Source: an uncultured Alloprevotella sp. (GTDB lineage Bacteria > Bacteroidota > Bacteroidia > Bacteroidales > Bacteroidaceae). From it: a stretch of DNA of 64,000 nucleotides. This document shows positions 26,320-33,011 of the stretch, piece by piece. The stretch covers positions 62,001 through 126,000 of the forward strand of contig CALUOQ010000005.1 of assembly GCA_944322325.1 (NCBI GenBank), written 5' to 3'. Below the pieces are notes generated by a model, which saw only the letters and a program-made list of their open reading frames with translations, did no database searches and had not been told where the DNA came from. A program made the position numbers and the translations under genes. The first letter of the stretch is position 1, and every line of letters begins with the position of its first letter.

Positions 26320-27854
26320 CTCCTTACTCTCGCTATAAATGTTTTCACTTTATTTCTCACCATTTCCCGCTCATGCATGCCCATGCCCAGCACGTACACG
26401 CACAGCGCCACCGACAGCAGGCAAACCGCCGTCATCCAGCACAATCCTGCAAAGCCGCCCGGACTGACCTGACCCGCCAGATAAGGCAGCACCCAAGCCA
26501 GCGCGCTGACCTTGCCTATCGGCCACAGCACCTTCGACACGTATTTCCGCTTCGCCAGCCCTATGCGCGGATACACTATCCATACGCGCGCCAGCTGCGT
26601 CACCACTTCAATGCAGAAATACGTCACGAACACAGCCTCCGCCGATATATGCGCGAACTTCAGCAGCACGTAGGCCACCGGTACCACCGTCAGCAGCATA
26701 CTTCCCTCTATCAGCTGGAATCGTTTCAGGTCGCCCGTCGCGTGGATAGCACTAATCGTCGGGCCGCTCAGCGTGTAGTTCATCCCTACCAGTATCATGA
26801 TACGTACGAAACTCACCGTATGCGCCGGTACCTGCCCCAGCCACAAGCGTAGAATGTACTCCGTCTCGAAAAGTATCGGCAGCGAGACCAGCAGCATCAG
26901 ATAAAACGAATACCGGGAGCTCGACAGCACCAGCCGGTGCATATACCCCAGCTCGCCCTGCGCCCACGATTTCATGATTTGGGGTTTTACCGCCGTCTGA
27001 AAGTTCGTGAAGAACTGGTTCACCGCCGCCTGCACCTGCACCGCGATGCCCCGCGCCGCGTTCACCGCCGGACCGAAAAACAGGTTCAGCAGCACGTTCA
27101 GACCCTGCGTATAGCCGATGACCGCCAGATTGCCGTTCAGCGTCCAGCCCGCATAGACGAATATCTCCCGCGAACGCTCCCTGTCCCACGACAGACGGTA
27201 ACGGCTTTCCGCAAAGTGCCGACGGCAGTACACCGTGTAGGCCAGCCGCACCAGCAACTGCACCACTACGACAAGCAGGGCATACGCTATCAGCTTGTCG
27301 AAAGGCTGCACGAACAGCAGCAGGACGATGCCCAGTTTGGCTACGGCCTCAAAAATGGAGATGTAGGCGAACGCGCCCATCCGCTCATGGGCGATAATCA
27401 GCGCGTTGAACGGCGTCGAGGCCAGCATCACCGTCATCGACACCACCGCGCTCTGGTACACCCAGAAGGCCGCCGTCATGCGTTCGGGCGGAATGACCAG
27501 CTGTGTCAGCACGAACCAGAGTCCCACCGTCTCGGCCAGCACGAATATCACGGCGGCTATCAGGTAGTGTATCGTCACCACGCAGTTGAATATCCTCCGC
27601 AACTCGTCATCGTCCCCCTTACCCAAGGCAAACGTAATGAAGCGCGAAGAGGCCCCACTGAGCGACCCGTTGATGAAACTGAACATCGTCACCACTCCGC
27701 CCACCACGTTGTAGATGCCGAAGTCCGTCACACCGAGTGCCTGTAGCACCACGCGCGACGTGTACAGCGCCACTGCCATGAGGAATATCATGCGGAAATA
27801 AAGCAGCGCCGTGTTCTTCGCTATCCGCTTGTTATTCTCGCTCGTTGTGGACAT
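26316..27854 (-). CDS. polysaccharide flippase (Wzx/MOP-type)
   Basis: 512 residues with about 12-14 hydrophobic helices. The start MSTTSENNKRIAKNTALLYF and TSRVVLQALGVTDFGIYNVV are typical of Wzx-like lipopolysaccharide biosynthesis proteins of this order. It would flip undecaprenyl-linked repeat units across the inner membrane for the Wzy-type polymerase three genes downstream. Confidence 0.9.
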   Translation of the reverse strand: MSTTSENNKRIAKNTALLYFRMIFLMAVALYTSRVVLQALGVTDFGIYNVVGGVVTMFSFINGSLSGASSRFITFALGKGDDDELRRIFNCVVTIHYLIAAVIFVLAETVGLWFVLTQLVIPPERMTAAFWVYQSAVVSMTVMLASTPFNALIIAHERMGAFAYISIFEAVAKLGIVLLLFVQPFDKLIAYALLVVVVQLLVRLAYTVYCRRHFAESRYRLSWDRERSREIFVYAGWTLNGNLAVIGYTQGLNVLLNLFFGPAVNAARGIAVQVQAAVNQFFTNFQTAVKPQIMKSWAQGELGYMHRLVLSSSRYSFYLMLLVSLPILFETEYILRLWLGQVPAHTVSFVRIMILVGMNYTLSGPTISAIHATGDLKRFQLIEGSMLLTVVPVAYVLLKFAHISAEAVFVTYFCIEVVTQLARVWIVYPRIGLAKRKYVSKVLWPIGKVSALAWVLPYLAGQVSPGGFAGLCWMTAVCLLSVALCVYVLGMGMHEREMVRNKVKTFIARVRR

Positions 27855-27878
27855 CGGGGGAGTTTCTTGCGGGAAGGG

Positions 27879-29030
27879 TTATTTCAGCGCCTCAACGATT
27901 CTCGGACAGGCCTGGCCGTCGCCGTAGGGGTTCACGGCCTTGCTCATCCGTTCGTAGCAGCTCGGGCTGTCCAGCAGGGCCGAGACCTCCGACACGATGC
28001 GGTGGTAGTCCGTGCCCACCAGCTTCACCGAGCCCGCCTCCAGCGCCTCCGGGCGCTCCGTCGTGTCGCGCATCACCAGCACCGGCTTGCCCAGACCCGG
28101 CGCCTCCTCCTGGATGCCACCGCTGTCCGTCAGTACAATCGTGCTCCGCTCCATCAGGTACACGAAGCTCAGGTACTCCAGCGGCTCGATGAAGTGCATG
28201 TTCCCCAAGTCGCCCAACTCCGCGCCGAAAACCTCGTGGATGGGACGCCGGACGTTGGGGTTCAGGTGCATCGGGTAGACGAAGTCCACTTCCGGATACT
28301 TCTCCGTCAGCGTCTTGATAGCCCGGCACATCGAGAGGAAGCCCTCGCCGAAATTCTCACGGCGGTGGCCCGTGATGAGCACCAGCCGGCGGCCACTGGA
28401 TAGGCGGTCCGTGTCGTAGCCCGCCGTGCGCAGCTCGGTCGCCAGTCCGTCCGCCAGACGAGCGTCACCCTTGATGCGGTCCACCACCCAATAAAGGGCG
28501 TCGATGACCGTGTTGCCCGTCACGTGGATGCGCTCCGCCGGAACGTTTTCCGCCAGCAGGTTCGCCCGGCTCAGCGGAGTCGGAGCGAAATGGTACGTCG
28601 CCAGCCGACCCGTCAGCTGGCGATTCATCTCCTCGGGCCAGGGGCTGTAGATGTTGTGCGTGCGGAGACCCGCCTCGACGTGACCCACGGGAATCTGGGC
28701 GTAGAACGCCGCCAGCGCAGCCGCCGTGCTCGTCGTCGTGTCGCCGTGGACCAGCACCACATCTGGCCGCACCTTTCCGAACACCTCGCGCAGGCCCAGC
28801 AGGACCCGGGTCGTCACGTCGTAAAGGTCCTGGCCCGCCTGCATGATATTGAGGTCGAAGTCCGGACGAATGGAAAATATCTCCAGCACCTGGTCCAGCA
28901 TCTGGCGGTGCTGGCCCGTCACGCACACCAACGTGCGGAACGCGTCTCCGTGCTTTTCCAGCTCCTTCACCAAAGGAGCCATCTTGATGGCCTCCGGACG
29001 AGTGCCGAAAACCAGCATCACTGTCTTCAT
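27879..29030 (-). CDS. wecB: UDP-N-acetylglucosamine 2-epimerase (non-hydrolysing)
   Basis: 383 residues from ATG 29030 ([20 protein letters not shown], family start); a GTG nine bases upstream was not chosen. Other family blocks are [63 protein letters not shown] and [19 protein letters not shown]. It converts UDP-GlcNAc to UDP-ManNAc in the cytoplasm, the first step toward the ManNAcA donor completed by the wecC product encoded just upstream. Confidence 0.95.
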   Translation of the reverse strand: MKTVMLVFGTRPEAIKMAPLVKELEKHGDAFRTLVCVTGQHRQMLDQVLEIFSIRPDFDLNIMQAGQDLYDVTTRVLLGLREVFGKVRPDVVLVHGDTTTSTAAALAAFYAQIPVGHVEAGLRTHNIYSPWPEEMNRQLTGRLATYHFAPTPLSRANLLAENVPAERIHVTGNTVIDALYWVVDRIKGDARLADGLATELRTAGYDTDRLSSGRRLVLITGHRRENFGEGFLSMCRAIKTLTEKYPEVDFVYPMHLNPNVRRPIHEVFGAELGDLGNMHFIEPLEYLSFVYLMERSTIVLTDSGGIQEEAPGLGKPVLVMRDTTERPEALEAGSVKLVGTDYHRIVSEVSALLDSPSCYERMSKAVNPYGDGQACPRIVEALK

Positions 29031-29056
29031 CGTTGACACTTTAGTTAATGAAGAGT

Positions 29057-30259
29057 TTACTTATAAATGCCGCAGAAGTCGAGTATCACTTTGTCGTCGC
29101 GGCGGGGCAACGTCTTGAAGGGGTCATGCGCCGTCAGGAATACGACGATGTCGGCACGGTCGTAGGCTTCGGCATAAGGCGTGAGCTTGAACACATTGTG
29201 CGTAGCCACGTTGGGTTCCACGACGAGGATGTCGGCGTTATTGCAGCTCTGCATCACCTTCGTCACGATGTACTTGGCGGGACTTTCGCGCAGGTCGTCA
29301 ATGTTCGGCTTAAAGGCGAGCCCCATCATGGCGACACACGGCTTGCGGTGATGCTCCAATTCGAATTTCAGCATGGCGTTTTCCACCTTCTCAGCGCACC
29401 AGAAAGCCTTGTAGTTGTTGATTTCGCGCGCCTTGGCGATAAGCTGCGACTCCACGGGAAAGTCCGCCGTGAGGAAATACGGGTCGACGGCGATGCAATG
29501 GCCGCCCACGCCGCAACCGGGCCACAGGATGTTGACGCGCGGGTGCTTGTTGGCCAGCGTGATGAGCTCCCAGACGTTGATGCCCGCTTTGTCGCAAATG
29601 AGCGACAGTTCGTTGGCAAAAGCAATCTGCACGTCACGACTGGAATTCTCGGTCAGTTTGCACATCTCGGCCGTCTTGCAGTTCGTGCGGTGCAGCTTTC
29701 CTTGCACAAACTGGCTATAGAAGGCGATAGCCTTGTCGGTCGAGGCCTCATCGCGACCGCCAATGACGCGGTCGTTGTGCACCAGCTCGTAAATCACATT
29801 ACCCGGCAACACGCGCTCGGGGCAGTAGGCGATGTAAATCTCGCCTTCCAGCTCCGGGCGCTCGGTGAAAATGAGTTCGGCCATCTTGTCCGTCGTGCCC
29901 ACAGGCGACGTGGACTCGATGACGTAAAGGTCACCTGCTTTCAACAGCGGCAGGACGGCACGCGTGGCTGCCTCGACGTACGAGATGTCCGGTTCGTGAT
30001 TGCCTTTGAACGGAGTCGGGACAACCATGAAGTAGGCGTCGCTGACCTGCGGCGTGGTGTAGGCCTTGAGCGCACCGCTGCGCACCACTTCTTGCAACAT
30101 CGCTTCCATCCCCGGTTCGATGATGTGCAGGTGGCCAGCGTTGGTCATCTCCACGACTTGCGGATTGATATCCACTCCTACGACTTCAACGCCATGCTTG
30201 GCGGCAATGATGGCTGTGGGCAGTCCGATGTAGCCCAAGCCCATGAAACAAGCTCTCAT
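29057..30259 (-). CDS. wecC: UDP-N-acetyl-D-mannosamine dehydrogenase
   Basis: 400 residues. The NAD-binding start is [29 protein letters not shown] and [14 protein letters not shown] follow, and the catalytic cysteine is Cys255 in [15 protein letters not shown]. It oxidises UDP-ManNAc twice to UDP-ManNAcA. Position and order (upxY, upxZ, wecC, wecB) make the acidic sugar a likely constant part of this capsule. Confidence 0.95.
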   Translation of the reverse strand: MRACFMGLGYIGLPTAIIAAKHGVEVVGVDINPQVVEMTNAGHLHIIEPGMEAMLQEVVRSGALKAYTTPQVSDAYFMVVPTPFKGNHEPDISYVEAATRAVLPLLKAGDLYVIESTSPVGTTDKMAELIFTERPELEGEIYIAYCPERVLPGNVIYELVHNDRVIGGRDEASTDKAIAFYSQFVQGKLHRTNCKTAEMCKLTENSSRDVQIAFANELSLICDKAGINVWELITLANKHPRVNILWPGCGVGGHCIAVDPYFLTADFPVESQLIAKAREINNYKAFWCAEKVENAMLKFELEHHRKPCVAMMGLAFKPNIDDLRESPAKYIVTKVMQSCNNADILVVEPNVATHNVFKLTPYAEAYDRADIVVFLTAHDPFKTLPRRDDKVILDFCGIYK

Positions 30260-30316
30260 GTCTTTTCTTGTTTAGTTTATAGTTGTGTCCATACATTCAG
30301 TCTCACTATTGGGTGG

Positions 30317-30874
30317 TCACACCGCCACTTCCAGCGCCGCCAGCAGGGTCCGCGCCTCACGCGTCAGGGCGTCCGTGGGGAGGTGGCACAGGAGTTCTTC
30401 GGCCGCGCGGCGCCAGCGGTCGGCGTACGTCGCGGCGTGGAGGTACGCCAGGGCGAGGACCTTGCGGCTGTCGGGCGGGCACGCCTGCACCTCCCGTGCG
30501 ACAATCTCGGTGAGGGAGGCGATGAGCGCCTCGTCTGCCGGGAAAGTGCTCCGCAGGGCCACCGCCGCACGGGCCAGCGCAAGGGCCTGGACGCTTGACG
30601 GCCGGGGCGCAGTTCCTCTCGCTGCGCCCGGTTTTCCTGTCGCTGCGATAGAAATTCCTGTCGCTGCGATAGGATTTTCTGTCGTAGCACTTGTTTTTCC
30701 TGTCGCGGCACTCGTTCCGCCGGGCACTGCGGCAGGCGTTTGCAGCGCCTGTCTGGCCAGCGCCTCCAGCTCCGTGCGCAGCCCGTGCAGCTCACTGAGC
30801 GCCATGTCCTCCGACGCCCGGAGCAGCCGCTCCGACGCATCGTACAGCGCGCGCCACAGGGCGCGCTGCTCCAT
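30317..30874 (-). CDS. UpxZ-like regulator of the capsule operon with an inserted repeat element
   Basis: 185 residues from ATG 30874; the frame is open to a GTG at 30949 that would overlap upxY by 14 bases. It directly follows upxY and its C-terminal half (RKVLALAYLHAATYADRWR, EELLCHLPTDALTREARTL) resembles UpxZ proteins. In Bacteroides fragilis, UpxZ blocks the UpxY antiterminators of other capsule loci. In the middle a run of 7-residue repeats (AATGKTS, ATTENPI, AATGISI, AATGKPG) is encoded in frame by a five-unit copy of the 21-bp-period element. The helices on both sides remain, so the protein may tolerate the insert as a flexible linker. Confidence 0.65.
   Translation of the reverse strand: MEQRALWRALYDASERLLRASEDMALSELHGLRTELEALARQALQTPAAVPGGTSAATGKTSATTENPIAATGISIAATGKPGAARGTAPRPSSVQALALARAAVALRSTFPADEALIASLTEIVAREVQACPPDSRKVLALAYLHAATYADRWRRAAEELLCHLPTDALTREARTLLAALEVAV
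30615..30715. repeat. 21-bp-period palindromic element, copy 3 (5 units), inside upxZ
   Basis: Units start at 30615, 30636, 30657, 30678 and 30699. The middle ones read CCTGTCGCTGCGATAG (twice) and TCTGTCGTAGCACTTGT, with A/T-rich spacers. The frame of the minus-strand gene passes through all five units without a stop. Confidence 0.9.
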
Positions 30875-30935
30875 TTCTACTTGGGGATTCACTCCGGTCT
30901 CTCCGTTTTTATTTCGTCTTCGTTTAGTTTCTCTC

Positions 30936-31466
30936 TCATTCCGCCGCACGGCAGTACCACTTCGGAACGTGGACCAAAACGCCCAGCGACGTCACCGTCA
31001 GCACCACGTACGAACGGTTGCGGTAGCGCACCAGCCGCCCCTCAAGCCCCGCGAACGGGCCGCGGACCACCCTGACGCGGCTGCCCCGGCGGGCCTCGGC
31101 CGTCTCGGCGTCCACGAAAAGCGTGTCCTCGTACCGCGGGTCGCTCACCGCGCGCAATTCTGCCATCTCGCGCTCCGATATCCGGCACCAGCGCCCCGAC
31201 ACCGTCACGTAGATCCGCGAGGCGAAGGCGCTCCGCCGCAGCGCGTCCCGCAAACGCCCCTCGCCGCCTGAGGGACAGCCCACGAACAGCAGGTTATGCA
31301 CCGCCGGGACCAGGCGGCGGTGCGTCCGCCCTTCGGCATCCGCCACCTCCGACCAGCGCCGCGGCAGGAATACCTCCCAGCCCTCCGACGCCAGCTCGCC
31401 CTCCAGCCGCTCCTCGCGGCCGTGGAACACCTGAAGCGCGTACCACGCCAGCTCTCCCTCTTCCAT
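30936..31466 (-). CDS. UpxY-family transcription antiterminator
   Basis: 176 residues. An N-terminal NGN-like domain (ELAWYALQVFHGREERLEGE, VHNLLFVGCPSGG) is followed by a KOW-type segment, GSRVRVVRGPFAGLEG, and TSLGVLVHVP, the pattern of NusG paralogues that head capsule operons in Bacteroides. Such proteins act on their own locus to let RNA polymerase pass the leader. It is the first gene of the operon, about 105 bases downstream of the nearer inverted repeat of the switchable promoter segment. Confidence 0.88.
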   Translation of the reverse strand: MEEGELAWYALQVFHGREERLEGELASEGWEVFLPRRWSEVADAEGRTHRRLVPAVHNLLFVGCPSGGEGRLRDALRRSAFASRIYVTVSGRWCRISEREMAELRAVSDPRYEDTLFVDAETAEARRGSRVRVVRGPFAGLEGRLVRYRNRSYVVLTVTSLGVLVHVPKWYCRAAE

Positions 31467-31571
31467 CGGACTCCACGTTTCTGACAGCTACACTTCCCGC
31501 TCTCCCCCGGCCCCCAAAGGGGACGGAAGGCGCTTGCAAGCCGGGAAGGATGGCCCCGGATTCCGTCTGCC

Positions 31572-31589
31572 TCTATATAAGAATGAGAA
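31572..31589 (+). repeat. left 18-bp inverted repeat of the invertible segment
   Basis: TCTATATAAGAATGAGAA, an exact reverse complement of 31839-31856. It is 105 bases upstream of the upxY start. Confidence 0.9.
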
Positions 31590-31795
31590 CTTTCGCCGCA
31601 CCGCGCGGCGTTGCCGACGTGTCAGTACGCACACGCACAGCGCCTTACATCACGGGAAATGTAGTTGAAAAATCAATCCCTTTGACAGCCGTAAAGAGCG
31701 GGTTTCGGGAAAACACGCACGCCGACCCGCCGGAGACCCGCGCCGGGGCACAAATAAAAAAGTCCGCGGAAGTGCTTGGTATTCCGATTAATGCG

Positions 31796-31803
31796 TATCT
31801 TTG
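31796..31803 (+). promoter_or_regulatory. -7 box inside the invertible segment
   Basis: TATCTTTG, a full match to TAnnTTTG, on the plus strand. A weaker TACATTTC on the minus strand (31656-31663) lacks the final G and a clear -33 element, so it may give low basal expression of the capsule genes at most. Confidence 0.75.
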
Positions 31804-31838
31804 CAGCGTTGACCCAAGGCCCGCCAGCCCCTGTGAAT

Positions 31839-31856
31839 TTCTCATTCTTATATAGA
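31839..31856 (-). repeat. right 18-bp inverted repeat of the invertible segment
   Basis: TTCTCATTCTTATATAGA, an exact reverse complement of the left repeat at 31572-31589. Confidence 0.9.
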
Positions 31857-32159
31857 ATGGACACGGGTCTTTTCTTAGAAATTTTCCCTGACTTCTTCTT
31901 AATTATTATGGAGCTGATGAGGCGAATGGGGCCAATGGGACTAATGAGAAAAGGAGGGGGAAAGAGGCGTTTGGGGCTTTTCGCTATTTTTTCCGACGAC
32001 TTGCTTGACTGTATGAGGGCGATGAGGGCAATGAGGCTGCGATGAGGGCAATGAGGCTGCGATGAGGGCAATGAGGCTAATGGGGCGGATGCGGGAAAGA
32101 AGTTTTCAGGACAACTGGCACTGTGAGAGTGAAGATGGATTTCGCTCGAAGAAAAATGA
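31857..32159. other. gene-free purine-rich stretch with short repeats
   Basis: No gene is supported here. The plus strand is rich in ATGAGG/ATGGGG words from 31910 onward and contains a 20-bp tandem repeat (32021-32080). In the present orientation of the invertible segment this would be the leader of a transcript heading to the PorT-like gene. Confidence 0.55.
32021..32080 (+). repeat. 20-bp tandem repeat, three copies
   Basis: GATGAGGGCAATGAGGCTGC occurs at 32021 and 32041, with a third copy at 32061 ending in AA instead of GC. Related ATGAGG words continue on both sides. It is a candidate variable-number repeat in the leader of the PorT-fkp unit. Confidence 0.9.
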
Positions 32160-32167
32160 TAACTTTG
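32160..32167 (+). promoter_or_regulatory. -7 box for the PorT-like gene
   Basis: TAACTTTG matches TAnnTTTG, 112 bases before the ATG at 32280, so PorT-fkp has its own promoter besides any read-through from the invertible segment. Confidence 0.7.
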
Positions 32168-32279
32168 CAGGGCTTGACGAGAGTGGCGGAGGACGCTACA
32201 CAATAAATCCCCGGAAAGCGAGTTATTGAGAGTAGGCACATTGGGCTTATCCGACCCCGACCGTGCACGACGACCTGCA

Positions 32280-32990
32280 ATGAAATGGAAGCATACATTT
32301 GTTCTACTGCTACTGGCGGCCCTGACGGGGACGCTGGGCGCACAAACGCGTCGCGTGCAGAACAAGCCTTACATCGACCTGCGACGCTTCCACTACGGCT
32401 TCACTATCGGCGTGCACGACCAGAGTCTTAAGCTCCAAAACAATGGATACATCGACCCGGCGACCGGTCAGCAGTGGATGGCCGAAAACGACAACCACGG
32501 ACTGGGCTTCAACGTCGGAGTGCTGGGCGAGTGGCGGCTGAATCCATACTTGGCCCTGCGTGCCATACCTTCGCTCTATTTCGGCAGCAAGCACATCCAA
32601 TTTGTCGAAATGGGCAGCGGCGACATCGAAACGCAAAACATGAAGTCGACGTACATCGGCATTCCTGTCGACCTGAAAATCACCGCGCCCCGCTTCAACA
32701 ATTACCGCCCCTACGTCGTAGCCGGCATTGCCCCTATGTACGACCTGACGCGCAAGCGGCAGGAAAACCTGCTCACCCAGCCGTTCAACCTGTTCGTCGA
32801 GGTCGGGCTGGGCTGCGACCTTTATCTGCCTTTTTTCAAGCTGATCCCGGAGCTCAAGTTCTGCTTCGGGCTGGGCAACATCCTCGAGAAGAACCGCAAC
32901 GACCTGACTGACCGCAACAAACTCATCTTCACGCAAGGCGTCGACCGCGGTACGGCAAACATGGTCGTTCTCTCGCTCTACTTCGAATAA
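32280..32990 (+). CDS. PorT-family outer-membrane beta-barrel protein
   Basis: 236 residues from ATG 32280, which opens a signal peptide (MKWKHTFVLLLLAALTGTLG). The mature part begins RRVQNKPYIDLRRFHYGFTI and continues with alternating strands such as LGFNVGVLGEWRLNPYLALR and STYIGIPVDLKI, as in PorT and related porin-family proteins. PorT of Porphyromonas gingivalis belongs to the type IX secretion system, but PorT-like barrels also occur in species lacking that system, and no other T9SS gene is here. It is followed 21 bases later by fkp. Confidence 0.8.
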   Translation: MKWKHTFVLLLLAALTGTLGAQTRRVQNKPYIDLRRFHYGFTIGVHDQSLKLQNNGYIDPATGQQWMAENDNHGLGFNVGVLGEWRLNPYLALRAIPSLYFGSKHIQFVEMGSGDIETQNMKSTYIGIPVDLKITAPRFNNYRPYVVAGIAPMYDLTRKRQENLLTQPFNLFVEVGLGCDLYLPFFKLIPELKFCFGLGNILEKNRNDLTDRNKLIFTQGVDRGTANMVVLSLYFE

Positions 32991-33011
32991 CCGCAATCCA
33001 TCCCTCCCGTC

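Larger units (their letters stand above)
31572..31856. promoter_or_regulatory. candidate invertible capsule promoter segment, OFF orientation
   Basis: Two perfect 18-bp inverted repeats, TCTATATAAGAATGAGAA at 31572-31589 and its reverse complement at 31839-31856, enclose 249 bp. Inside, the only good -7 box (TATCTTTG, 31796-31803, with TTGG at 31776-31779 upstream) reads rightward, away from upxY. Inversion would place it close to the left repeat reading into the capsule operon. The layout matches the phase-variable capsule promoters of Bacteroides fragilis, although the repeat sequence is different and no recombinase gene is in the window. Confidence 0.85.

Noticed and set aside
30615-30715. 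Regular repeats with spacers suggested a CRISPR array.
   Set aside because: Units are only 16-17 nt with 4-6-nt spacers, similar arrays are scattered in six places, and no cas genes are present.
31673-32365. Long minus-strand open frame across the invertible segment and tandem repeats.
   Set aside because: Low-complexity serine/proline translation without a domain; it overlaps promoters, the inverted repeat and the start of the PorT-like gene.
32280-32990. Evidence for a type IX secretion system from the PorT-like protein.
   Set aside because: No C-terminal sorting domains were seen on the secreted proteins here and no other T9SS genes are present.
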